A stretch of DNA of 26,509 nucleotides, taken from a virus. This document shows positions 19,560 through 25,860 of the stretch, piece by piece (the stretch's first letter is position 1; each line of letters begins with the position of its first letter). Both the position numbers and the translations under genes were made by a program. The DNA is taken from IMG/VR virus record IMGVR_UViG_3300009149_000233, positions 1 through 26,509 of that record; one strand, given 5' to 3'. The notes below the pieces were generated by a model, which was given only the letters and a program-made list of their open reading frames with translations, was not told the DNA's origin and did not search any database.

Positions 19560-20021
19560 ATGAAAATTCTAAATTATACTAACAAGTTTCAGGTAATACT
19601 CGATATTATATTCAAACCGAACAAATTTCTTGAACAATTATGTTTGTATAAAAAAGAAGCTATTGGTAGAGTAGTTCGAGAGTCTACAGAAAAATTGGAT
19701 ATGATACAATACGATCAATACAAAAATGGTATTGTAATTGGTGATATTAGTAAGAATCAAATTGCAATATCAAAGATACCCAAAAGAGGTATAGACTTTC
19801 CAATAGAAGATGAAGATGATCCTTCTATAGTTAGGGCTTCTATTGAATATAAAGAAATTTATCCAATTAATTTTTCTTATATGGGAGATACGATATCTCC
19901 AGAAGAAATTAAACAACACCTTGCATTAGAACTTGCAAAACACCTAGTTAATAAAGGATTTATTCAAAGTAAAGTAGGAACAAACGATATAGTATTTTAC
20001 ATAAATGCATTTGGAAAATGA
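19560..20021 (+). CDS. Hypothetical protein
   Basis: A 153-residue soluble protein of unknown function. The middle has an acidic patch (DFPIEDEDDPS, about residues 82-92), and a predicted helix follows near the C-terminus (SPEEIKQHLALELAKHL). Its stop overlaps the next start as ATGA, which implies translational coupling. No domain is recognised. Confidence 0.8.
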   Translation: MKILNYTNKFQVILDIIFKPNKFLEQLCLYKKEAIGRVVRESTEKLDMIQYDQYKNGIVIGDISKNQIAISKIPKRGIDFPIEDEDDPSIVRASIEYKEIYPINFSYMGDTISPEEIKQHLALELAKHLVNKGFIQSKVGTNDIVFYINAFGK

Positions 20022-20242
20022 AAAACATAAACATAACAATATTTGATGGTGATGAAATATTACACGAATATCTTTCGGATATAATTCCAGAAATTGGTGA
20101 TAGTATAGAAATACCAGAAGAATACCAAAAACACAAATCTAATGGTATTTATGAAATTATAAAGATAAAAAACTCAGGAATATATGATGTGAAAAAAAGG
20201 GTTTTTGTTGCACACACAAATAAAGTAAAAATTCACATTTAA
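20018..20242 (+). CDS. Small hypothetical protein
   Basis: A 74-residue protein, apparently all-beta (MKNINITIFDGDEILHEYL...), coupled to the preceding gene by a four-base ATGA overlap. Alternating hydrophobic strands and a conserved-looking GDSIEIPEEY turn suggest a small barrel, but no family is recognised. Confidence 0.72.
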   Translation: MKNINITIFDGDEILHEYLSDIIPEIGDSIEIPEEYQKHKSNGIYEIIKIKNSGIYDVKKRVFVAHTNKVKIHI

Positions 20243-20253
20243 AATTATATAGA

Positions 20254-20358
20254 ATGATTAAAAAAGAATTAACTTGGATTTTAATATCAGCGTGTGCCAT
20301 ATCTGTAATATCTAATATTTTAATAATTAAATTATTAGTTTTTTTTAATTTGATATAA
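20254..20358 (+). CDS. Single-helix membrane peptide
   Basis: A 34-residue peptide (MIKKELTWILISACAISVIS and fourteen more residues), largely one hydrophobic helix with an N-terminal basic anchor. It is packed 11 bases after the previous gene and 7 before the next, which supports it as a real small gene. Confidence 0.5.
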   Translation: MIKKELTWILISACAISVISNILIIKLLVFFNLI

Positions 20359-20365
20359 ATATAAT

Positions 20366-20521
20366 ATGGGAGATAAAAAATATTTAGTAATTGATTTAGA
20401 TAGTACTTTTTTCAATAAAATAGTGAATTTGGTTTCTATAGATAAACATGGGTTTTATCGAGTCGTTACAACAGATGGTATTATTGGGTTTTTTGAAAAA
20501 CAACAACTGAACGAAATATAG
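20366..20521 (+). CDS. Small hypothetical protein
   Basis: A 51-residue beta-type protein (MGDKKYLVIDLDSTFFNKIV...). The DLDS near the start resembles a HAD motif I (DxD), but the protein is far too short for a phosphatase. It is packed tightly between neighbours, ending 2 bases before the next ATG. Confidence 0.5.
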   Translation: MGDKKYLVIDLDSTFFNKIVNLVSIDKHGFYRVVTTDGIIGFFEKQQLNEI

Positions 20522-20523
20522 CA

Positions 20524-20847
20524 ATGAAATATTTTAAGTTTGTAAAGGAAAAAAATTCTAAGTGGTATGCTATATTACCAAAATGGACCGGGGATAAACA
20601 AGGTTTAGAAATGACATCTGGTGCTAATACTTTCTTAGAAAGATTATCACAAGGGGAAGATAGTGTTGAGGTCTGTATTTCTAAAGAACCTTTTGAAAAA
20701 TATAAATATAAATTATCATTTGTTAATCATTTAGGTGGTGGTGGTACATATCATCTACAAAGTGATTTATACGAATTCCCTGTTTGGTTATCACAGGTGA
20801 TAGAATTTGTCTTTGGTGAATTACCTAAAGACATTTATGTTTCTTAA
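20524..20847 (+). CDS. Hypothetical protein, possible DUF6717 family
   Basis: A 107-residue soluble protein. The segments KWYAILPKWTGDKQGLEMTS and GANTFLERLSQG (residues about 13-44) resemble an uncharacterised family I recall as DUF6717 (WY-x-LPEW-x-G...LEMV-x-GA). The assignment is tentative and no function is known. The remainder is beta-rich, with a GGGGTYHL turn and a C-terminal helix. It starts 2 bases after the preceding small gene. Confidence 0.75.
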   Translation: MKYFKFVKEKNSKWYAILPKWTGDKQGLEMTSGANTFLERLSQGEDSVEVCISKEPFEKYKYKLSFVNHLGGGGTYHLQSDLYEFPVWLSQVIEFVFGELPKDIYVS

Positions 20848-20874
20848 TTTTAGTAAAACAATTTAATTTAATAT

Positions 20875-21078
20875 ATGAACACATACGAAAAACAATACGA
20901 AATATTTGTGGGTAGAAGATTTTACCACAAAGATAATGAAAATTTAATTTACACATTTGCCGATATTGATGAAAATAACAAAGCGATAATTCTAAACAGA
21001 AGTTTTGAGAGTGCAACCTATGATGTTGAACATGTGTTGAGTTTAATTAGAGACTCCACGTGGATTATCGAAAATTAA
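20875..21078 (+). CDS. Small hypothetical protein
   Basis: A 67-residue soluble protein (MNTYEKQYEIFVGRRFYHKD...), with predicted beta strands, including FADIDENNKAIILN, consistent with a small barrel. It is the last gene before the terminator at 21095. No family is recognised. Confidence 0.68.
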   Translation: MNTYEKQYEIFVGRRFYHKDNENLIYTFADIDENNKAIILNRSFESATYDVEHVLSLIRDSTWIIEN

Positions 21079-21094
21079 TTTAAAAATATTCAAG

Positions 21095-21123
21095 GAGTTA
21101 CTTGCAAAGGTAACTCTTTTTTT
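21095..21123 (+). terminator. Terminator with GNRA loop, overlapping a promoter
   Basis: The arms GAGTTACTT (21095-21103) and AGGTAACTC (21108-21116) have one wobble and enclose a GCAA tetraloop, followed by T7 (21117-21123). The -33 box of the next promoter lies across the stem top and loop. Confidence 0.85.
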
Positions 21124-21159
21124 GTATCTTGTATTTGTTGGTGAGGGAATAATACCTCA
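21102..21159 (+). promoter_or_regulatory. Promoter built into a terminator, with 5' hairpin
   Basis: TTGC at 21102-21105 is the top of the terminator hairpin. Its 3' arm and T run form the 19-base spacer, and TATCTTGT at 21125-21132 is the -7 box. The transcript then begins with TGAGG-GAATAATA-CCTCA (21142-21159). Confidence 0.78.
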
Positions 21160-21185
21160 AAATGTTTAACTTAAAATTTACTACT

Positions 21186-21689
21186 ATGGATTACAATGAA
21201 AGAAAAGAAATTATCGAAGAATATAAAGATTTATATGCAGCACCTTTAGAAAGGTTAAAAGGAAAAATTGAAAAGATTTTCCCAAATGCTAAATTTGATG
21301 CGGCTGTTTATAGTGGTTTAGGTTCACCTACATTAAGTACTAGTTTCTATTTGATTAGTGATAAGAAAGACCAATCGCATGGTATTGTTGATAATGACCC
21401 AGTTGTTACAAAGTTCATTGCACATTTACCAGAAGTACACCCAACAAAGGACACTAAGTTCAAATTAGAATTGTTGATGGGTGGATTATATATCGAACCA
21501 CAACCACACGAATCTTACTTAGCAATGTCAAGAATTAAATTACCTTACAGAAAAAGTACAGGAACTATTGACAATCAAGTTGATAAGTTAGTTAAGTACT
21601 TCAAAGGAGTAGGACAAACTATCCTTGACAACAAAGATAAACTTTACAAGAAAGACATCAAAGACAAATATTTAAAAATTAATGCATAG
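21186..21689 (+). CDS. Hypothetical phage protein
   Basis: A 167-residue soluble protein of unknown function. The start at 21186 is chosen over the in-frame ATG at 21162 because it carries the shared TTTACTACTATG context. An N-terminal helix (MDYNERKEIIEEYKDLY) is followed by a mixed region with SGLGSPTLSTSFYLI and LLMGGLYIEPQPHE, and a basic helical C-terminus. It stands alone between the terminator-promoter and the next promoter. Confidence 0.82.
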   Translation: MDYNERKEIIEEYKDLYAAPLERLKGKIEKIFPNAKFDAAVYSGLGSPTLSTSFYLISDKKDQSHGIVDNDPVVTKFIAHLPEVHPTKDTKFKLELLMGGLYIEPQPHESYLAMSRIKLPYRKSTGTIDNQVDKLVKYFKGVGQTILDNKDKLYKKDIKDKYLKINA

Positions 21690-21743
21690 TGATAGGAATT
21701 GTGCAATATTTTTTGAAAATAAATTGAAAATATTTACTTTTAA

Positions 21744-21796
21744 ATTAGGTATTGTCAATTATTATTCGTACCTTAGTATTGTTGGTGATGGTCACC
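21744..21796 (+). promoter_or_regulatory. Phage promoter with 5' mRNA hairpin
   Basis: TACCTTAG at 21769-21776 fits TAnnTTAG, and the expected -33 site holds TAGG (21746-21749), as upstream of the kinase gene. The hairpin GGTGA-TGG-TCACC (21784-21796) follows, then the shared leader ending AAATTTACTACTATG. Confidence 0.75.
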
Positions 21797-21826
21797 ACGT
21801 TTGTTCAACTCTTTAAATTTACTACT

Positions 21827-22417
21827 ATGACTAATTTAGAAATTACTTCGAAAAATCCAAGACAATTAGCAAACATTCAATGGTTGTTAAGACAGGATGA
21901 TGCTGTTTATGAATCTCATTTAGATGGTGATGTTCAAGTTGTGAAATATTCACCAAAAGGTGCTTATCCAGTTGCTGCAATTTTCAAAGATAAGAAAAAA
22001 GATGCTGTTTCTCACTATCGTTACAAATCTGAAGAAAGAAGAGATCAAGCGATTCAAGAAGCAATCGAAAGTTCACTTTCGCAAAAACGTTGGAAAGAAG
22101 AAAGAAAAGCAAAAGCAAAACCAGTAGAACTTAAAGTAGGTGATATTTTATACACTAGTTGGGGATACGACCAAACGAATGTCGATTTCTTTCAAATTGT
22201 TGGTTTAGTTGGAAAAGCAACTGCAGAATATGTTAGTATTGGATCTAAGCAGGTTAGAGAAACTAGTTGGTGTTCTGCGGATGTTAGTCCCGATCCTTCT
22301 TACAAAGGATCAAAAATACATAGGGGGCGAATAGGACAATGGGGTGTGAAAATCGGTTCGAATTATGCTTCAAAAACAACTTTAGATAGAGCAATACACT
22401 CGTCATGGGGACACTAA
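21827..22417 (+). CDS. Hypothetical protein
   Basis: A 196-residue soluble protein. The start at 21827 is chosen by the ACTACTATG context; the upstream in-frame ATG lies within the promoter. The N-terminal third is mixed (NLEITSKNPRQLANIQWLLR), and a Lys/Glu-rich helix spans about residues 60-105. The C-terminal domain opens with VGDILYTSWGYDQTNVDFFQ and looks like a small beta barrel. I recognise this type from phage and plasmid proteins of unknown function. Confidence 0.8.
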   Translation: MTNLEITSKNPRQLANIQWLLRQDDAVYESHLDGDVQVVKYSPKGAYPVAAIFKDKKKDAVSHYRYKSEERRDQAIQEAIESSLSQKRWKEERKAKAKPVELKVGDILYTSWGYDQTNVDFFQIVGLVGKATAEYVSIGSKQVRETSWCSADVSPDPSYKGSKIHRGRIGQWGVKIGSNYASKTTLDRAIHSSWGH

Positions 22418-22669
22418 GAATCATCAAAAATATATAATAAAAAGAATTCCCTGGAAACAAGGAATTCTTTAATATACAAAAACGAACGAACTGATAAAAC
22501 TGAATGGTGTCATGACGAAGGACAAGTTGGTTGGGGTGAATGGATAAAATGGGCACAAACTGATAAAGATGGAAATCTTAAATGTAAAGGAAATAGACAT
22601 AATTGTTTGAAGATGAGACAAAAATGGTTGGCATCACTACCTGAAAATGAAAGAGATAAATATTTTTAA
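22418..22669 (+). pseudogene. Headless gene remnant
   Basis: In the same frame as the upstream gene, after its TAA, an open frame of 83 codons runs to 22669 without a start codon before a late internal Met. From about 22490 it reads like real protein: TDKTEWCHDEGQVGWGEWIK, then KCKGNRHNCLKMRQKWLASL. The 5' part is replaced by a palindrome (22439-22470). It probably lost its beginning in the rearrangement that brought in the adjacent cassettes. Confidence 0.5.
22439..22470 (+). terminator. Palindrome, probable bidirectional terminator
   Basis: AAAAGAATTCC and GGAATTCTTT flank CTGGAAACAA, giving about ten pairs with A and T flanks. It follows the stop at 22417 by about 20 bases. Confidence 0.65.
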
Positions 22670-22681
22670 TTTTATTAATTA

Positions 22682-22731
22682 TAACGCATTGTATAAGGTG
22701 CGTTTTAATGCACTTTATACGTTGTTAGGTG
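22682..22731 (+). repeat. attC-like palindrome 1
   Basis: TAACGCATT, then an imperfect stem GTATAAGGTGC with GCACTTTATAC around GTTTTAAT, then CGTTGTTAGG. Outer TAAC and GTTAG ends with an inner imperfect hairpin match the general form of integron attC sites, and GTTAGGT fits the GTTRRRY consensus. Confidence 0.5.
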
Positions 22732-22759
22732 TAGTATAAACGGATTAAAAGAACGAAAT

Positions 22760-23299
22760 ATGAAAAAATACGATATAGTTTACGCAGACCCACCTTGGGA
22801 TGTGAAAATGTTTAAAAGAAAGACAAGACCGAATCAGCAAAAACACGCTTATCCTATGATGAAATTGGATGATATTAAAAAACTTCCAATTAATAATATG
22901 ACTAAAGACACAAGTATATTGTTCTTATGGACTATACAAGGATACTTAAAACAAGCGCTTGATGTGTTGGAAGATTGGGGATTTAATTACCAAAGAACAA
23001 TTACTTGGGATAAACAAAACGGGATGTGCTTGTATGGTTTTCACCATAGGACTGAATTTATTTTGGTTGGAAGAAAAGGCAACTTACCAAAGTTTCCAAA
23101 AAGAAAAACGATACCAACTATGATACAAATAAGCTCCAAGAAACTAAGACACTCTGAAAAACCAAAAGAAATACGAGAAATGATTGAGGTTTTTGGTGAT
23201 GATAGGATAGAGTTATTTGCAAGAGAAGAGGTAATAGGGTGGGACTGCTTTGGCAATGAAGTTGATAATAGCATTGACCTTAGTGAATATTACACCTAA
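22760..23299 (+). CDS. MT-A70 family DNA N6-adenine methyltransferase
   Basis: A 179-residue S-adenosylmethionine-dependent adenine methyltransferase of the MT-A70 type. The catalytic DPPW is at residues 10-13 (YADPPWDV), followed by LFLWTIQGYLKQALDVLEDW (about 53-72), a TWDKQNG block, and HHRTEFILVGRKGN (about 95-108) as the conserved SAM-side motifs. Length fits short phage and cassette-borne members. The gene has no partner nuclease, so it may be an orphan methylase protecting phage DNA or a cassette passenger. Its TAA stop is part of the following attC-like end, and a similar element precedes it. Confidence 0.92.
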   Translation: MKKYDIVYADPPWDVKMFKRKTRPNQQKHAYPMMKLDDIKKLPINNMTKDTSILFLWTIQGYLKQALDVLEDWGFNYQRTITWDKQNGMCLYGFHHRTEFILVGRKGNLPKFPKRKTIPTMIQISSKKLRHSEKPKEIREMIEVFGDDRIELFAREEVIGWDCFGNEVDNSIDLSEYYT

Positions 23300-23388
23300 C
23301 GGTCGAGTGTATGGCAAGTAACCCACGCACAAAACTATCAAATTAGTACAAACTTTAATGGCTTATTTGCTATACACTTTGTTAGCGG
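23295..23388 (+). repeat. attC-like palindrome 2
   Basis: Begins ACCTAACGG (ACCTAAC fits the RYYYAAC consensus) and ends GTTAGCGG. Inner arms GTGTATGGC (23307-23315) and GCTATACAC (23369-23377) pair with one wobble, with AAGT/ACTT and ACTA/TAGT further inside. It separates the methylase from the next gene. Confidence 0.6.
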
Positions 23389-23421
23389 TAGGTTTTTGTT
23401 AAACTTTTAAAATAAATTATC

Positions 23422-23757
23422 ATGTGGCAAAAAAATATATTAGTAGCTAAATATATGGGATACGAAATAAAAGGCTCTGATTTTATATTTCCTAAAGAAA
23501 TGTACTACTTATATAAACCATACAATATGTATGAGTTTGAATCTGGTGTTTATAATTTTGACACAGACGTTTCGGGAATGGAATTTAATAAATCTTGGGA
23601 TTGGTTAATGCCTGTTGTATCAAAAATATTAATAGGTTCTTATACTTTAGAAGGTGTTAGGAAAATGAAAGAAGTACAAAACTCATTGATAACTTGTTCA
23701 ATTGAAAAAACTTTTGAATCCGTTTGTAATTTCGTTGAGTGGTATAATGCTTCTTAA
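23422..23757 (+). CDS. Hypothetical cassette protein
   Basis: A 111-residue protein of a type common in Bacteroidota mobile DNA and phages. Recognisable segments are MEFNKSWDWLMPVVSKI (about residues 53-69) and a C-terminal SIEKTFESVCNFVEWYNAS, close to the pattern FHKSWDWLMPV...V.FI.WYN of an uncharacterised family. No function is known to me. It lies between GTTAGCGGTA (23381) and TACCGCTAAC (23761), a perfect 10-base inverted repeat, as expected for a gene cassette. Confidence 0.82.
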   Translation: MWQKNILVAKYMGYEIKGSDFIFPKEMYYLYKPYNMYEFESGVYNFDTDVSGMEFNKSWDWLMPVVSKILIGSYTLEGVRKMKEVQNSLITCSIEKTFESVCNFVEWYNAS

Positions 23758-23758
23758 A

Positions 23759-23770
23759 CTTACCGCTAAC
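23759..23770 (+). repeat. attC-like end 3 (partial)
   Basis: CTTACCGCTAAC begins two bases after the cassette gene's stop and is the inverted copy of GTTAGCGGTA at 23381. No matching GTTAG end follows before the recombinase remnant, so the site looks truncated. Confidence 0.5.
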
Positions 23771-23795
23771 TATATTATATATAGAGGTTTTTGTA

Positions 23796-23869
23796 AGTGA
23801 TTAGTTTTTAAATAGTTAAGTCATGTTAAATCAAAAAATTATAAAGATTTGTGAGCAAAAGTTTATATA
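23796..23869 (+). repeat. Direct repeat, copy 2 (recombinase gene start)
   Basis: Identical to bases 1-74, including the leader and ATG. It starts about 25 bases after the last attC-like end. Confidence 0.95.
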
Positions 23870-23924
23870 CTTGAATTATTCAACGAAAACTAAAGGTATT
23901 TATGATGATGAATTGGGAAAATAA
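23823..23924 (+). pseudogene. Truncated tyrosine recombinase remnant
   Basis: A 33-codon frame beginning MLNQKIIKICEQKF, like the gene at 28. It stays similar to about residue 27 (IYLNYSTKTKGIY against IYLKYSPRTKQIY), then joins unrelated sequence and stops at 23924. No catalytic domain remains. The following gene starts within it (23908). Confidence 0.85.
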
Positions 23925-24162
23925 AAAAATAAACAACGAAAATTTGATGTTTGTTCATAAAAAAACAGATAGTTTAGTAGATCAAGAAAAATTTGATGAA
24001 CTAAATGATTTCATAGAAGGATTCTTGTTTGAAAATGTAAAATTGACCTTTTTAAATATCCTAAGAATAGGATTAGAATCTGTAAAGAAACACCCTATAC
24101 TTATCGACAATATAGTATTATTAGATATCATTATCGAAAATAAATTATTTCAATTTCGATAA
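23908..24162 (+). CDS. Hypothetical protein
   Basis: An 84-residue soluble, helical protein (MNWENKKINNENLMFVHKKT...). Three consecutive ATG codons precede it (23902, 23905, 23908). The last is chosen for its match to MNWED at 893, which also follows a recombinase start; the shared bases are TATGAATTGGGAA. This suggests that both loci derive from a recombinase-plus-small-gene pair. No family is recognised. Confidence 0.65.
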   Translation: MNWENKKINNENLMFVHKKTDSLVDQEKFDELNDFIEGFLFENVKLTFLNILRIGLESVKKHPILIDNIVLLDIIIENKLFQFR

Positions 24163-24163
24163 T

Positions 24164-24358
24164 TTGAAATCAATAGCATCACCAATTAGATTAGTATTTG
24201 TGTTTTGGATATCTTTCGATAATTTTATGAAAGGAATGCACATTGCAAAAAATAATGACATTAACCCAATAGATTCATTTGTAGTTAATTTATTCATATG
24301 GGTTACTTTAGGTATAATGTTAAATAATTTTGTCAAAAAACTAAAATATAAAGAATAG
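24164..24358 (+). CDS. Small membrane protein, start uncertain
   Basis: A 64-residue frame with hydrophobic segments at about residues 7-17 and 41-56. The only start giving this length is TTG at 24164, one base after the previous stop; an ATG at 24227 would give a shorter protein (MKGMHIAKNN...). No family is recognised. Confidence 0.45.
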   Translation: MKSIASPIRLVFVFWISFDNFMKGMHIAKNNDINPIDSFVVNLFIWVTLGIMLNNFVKKLKYKE

Positions 24359-24362
24359 TATT

Positions 24363-24482
24363 ATGGAATTTAAAATGTTATTTGGTAAATTAGAAGTTGC
24401 CATATATGAAAAAGTGATTGGATTTTGTTTCTTGGATAAATATTGTTTCACCTCTGAATTTGGTTGGGAAATCCTAAAATAA
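24363..24482 (+). CDS. Small hypothetical protein
   Basis: A 39-residue frame, MEFKMLFGKLEVAIYEKVIG and nineteen more residues, with two Cys. It is packed 4 bases after the previous gene. Composition is plausible, but no other support is visible. Confidence 0.4.
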   Translation: MEFKMLFGKLEVAIYEKVIGFCFLDKYCFTSEFGWEILK

Positions 24483-24527
24483 AAAGCCACAAAAAACTAT
24501 TTAAGTATTGTGCAGTAAAGCAGTAAT

Positions 24528-24600
24528 TGAGAGTAAAAGGTATAATTTCCGAAAAAGGGTTTGTAGTAGGAAGGATTCACCGTTTCTCTCGATCTGAAAC
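24528..24600 (+). ncRNA. Possible pseudoknot upstream of a tRNA-like element
   Basis: GAGAG (24528-24532) pairs with CTCTC (24585-24589), while GGTTT (24557-24561) pairs with AAACC (24596-24600), in crossing order. ACATT-GGA-AATGT follows at 24619-24631. Stems are 5 bp, so confidence is limited. There is no ORF between 24483 and 24746. Confidence 0.4.
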
Positions 24601-24628
24601 CTTGAAAGACCCGAAACGCACATTGGAA

Positions 24629-24733
24629 ATGTAAGGTGTTGAATTGGTTAATCAACGAGAAAGTTGACATATATAACTTTCTTTAATCACTGTACTAGGT
24701 GCATACTAAGCGGGTTCGAAACCCGTCCTTATA
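24629..24733 (+). tRNA. tRNA-like element with enlarged anticodon/variable region
   Basis: Acceptor TGTAAGG/CCTTATA (one wobble), D-arm TTGA-ATTGGTTAA-TCAA, and T-arm GCGGG-TTCGAAA-CCCGT. Between the D- and T-arms lie about 54 bases holding an eight-pair hairpin, AGAAAGTT...AACTTTCT, with a nine-base loop instead of a normal anticodon arm. It may carry an insertion; identity is unassigned. Confidence 0.5.
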
Positions 24734-24746
24734 TCAAAAATTAATT

Positions 24747-25136
24747 ATGAACAAATCAGTACAAATAGTATTATTAAACGAAAAAGGACAAGTTCTTGCG
24801 GTATCTAGAAAAGATAATCACAATGATTTTGGTTTAGTAGGTGGAAAAGTTGATGAAGGTGAAACTATCATAGAAGCTGCAATTCGAGAAACAAAAGAAG
24901 AAACTGGTTTAGATATTACTAATTTACGATGTATATTACAAATGTTTAAAAACTATAAAATGGGTTATACATTTCTTGCTGATTGGTCCGGAACGATATA
25001 TACAAAAGAACCACATATTGTTAAGTGGACATCCTTTGAAACTATCAACAAAGGTAGTTTTGGTGAATGGAATAAAATAGTAACAGAAACACTAGATGGT
25101 ATGAAAATTAATATACAAAAATATGAAAGAAACTAG
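24747..25136 (+). CDS. Nudix hydrolase
   Basis: A 129-residue Nudix-family pyrophosphohydrolase, cleaving nucleoside diphosphates linked to another moiety. The Nudix box is complete: G33, E39, R47, E48, E51, E52, G54 and L55 in GKVDEGE...RETKEETGL. The start at 24747 is chosen because the upstream in-frame region codes through the tRNA-like element. It ends overlapping the next start by 14 bases. Substrate could be an oxidised nucleotide, an alarmone or an RNA 5' end; the sequence does not decide. Confidence 0.9.
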   Translation: MNKSVQIVLLNEKGQVLAVSRKDNHNDFGLVGGKVDEGETIIEAAIRETKEETGLDITNLRCILQMFKNYKMGYTFLADWSGTIYTKEPHIVKWTSFETINKGSFGEWNKIVTETLDGMKINIQKYERN

Positions 25137-25500
25137 ACAAATAATCATAATGCGTACCGATTTAGATATGCCTATTGGAAAAATGATATCACAAGGGGCA
25201 CATGCTAGTGAAGGTGCTATCACGAAACAAGAAAATAGTTCAGAAAATATGACAATGAAACGGTTTCAATTACTAAAAGATTGGAAACAAACCGGGAAAA
25301 CTAAAATAGTATTAGGTATAAACTCTTTAGTTAAACTATTGAATATAATTGAAAAAGCAGAATCCATTGGTATTAATACTTATGTGGTAACGGATGAAGG
25401 TAGAACACATTTCGATGAACCTACGATAACATGTGCTTGTCTAGGTATAGATACAAAAGAAAATTTAGATAAGGTAACTAAACGATTAAGATTATTATGA
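25123..25500 (+). CDS. Peptidyl-tRNA hydrolase, Pth2 type
   Basis: A 125-residue protein of the Pth2 family, best known from archaea and eukaryotes, which frees tRNA from stalled peptidyl-tRNA. Family landmarks are visible: RTDLDMPIGKMISQGAHAS (residues about 11-29, with the conserved GK and HA), a W and GKTKIVLG in the middle, TDEGRTHF near 90-97, a P, then TCACLGI and the VTKRLRLL end. It overlaps the Nudix gene by 14 bases and the next gene by four (ATGA). With a phage tRNA array nearby, a role in keeping tRNAs usable is plausible. Confidence 0.88.
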   Translation: MKETRQIIIMRTDLDMPIGKMISQGAHASEGAITKQENSSENMTMKRFQLLKDWKQTGKTKIVLGINSLVKLLNIIEKAESIGINTYVVTDEGRTHFDEPTITCACLGIDTKENLDKVTKRLRLL

Positions 25501-25775
25501 ATATTACACAAGAGGGTGAAGAAAGACTAAGTAGTACCACACCCAAAGAATTTGATAATAGTATAAATAGTAAGTATCAGTCAAATTCGACAATACCAAA
25601 CAACACACTTAGTATTGAATTTCACAATGGTTTTAAACCATATGTGGGTGCATTTAGAATAACACCAATAGTCGATAAAATAAATACTATTGATTTTTGT
25701 TATCACACAAAACCATCTTGGTTTCATAGAAAAATGACAAAGTTTTTCTTGGGTTGGACTTGGGTTGATTATTAA
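25497..25775 (+). CDS. Hypothetical protein
   Basis: A 92-residue protein coupled to the Pth2 gene by an ATGA overlap. The C-terminal KPSWFHRKMTKFFLGWTWVD is an aromatic, basic motif I have seen at the end of uncharacterised phage proteins. The N-terminus is polar and low-complexity (Ser/Asn/Thr). No function is known. Confidence 0.75.
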   Translation: MNITQEGEERLSSTTPKEFDNSINSKYQSNSTIPNNTLSIEFHNGFKPYVGAFRITPIVDKINTIDFCYHTKPSWFHRKMTKFFLGWTWVDY

Positions 25776-25790
25776 CAAAAAATAATTTGA

Positions 25791-25828
25791 GGATTACTTG
25801 TAAAAGTAATCCTTTTTTTGTATATTAG
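25791..25828 (+). promoter_or_regulatory. Fused terminator-promoter element
   Basis: The arms GGATTACTT (25791-25799) and AAGTAATCC (25804-25812) enclose a GTAA tetraloop, followed by T7, forming a terminator. TTGT (25798-25801) at the hairpin top is exactly 19 bases before TATATTAG (25821-25828), so the same DNA is also a promoter. The leader ends AACACTACTATG. Confidence 0.82.
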
Positions 25829-25860
25829 TATTCTAAGATGTTCAACTAATAAACACTACT

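Noticed and set aside
24629-24733. tmRNA
   Set aside because: There is a tRNA-like end, but no tag reading frame ending in hydrophobic residues and no typical tmRNA 5' end.
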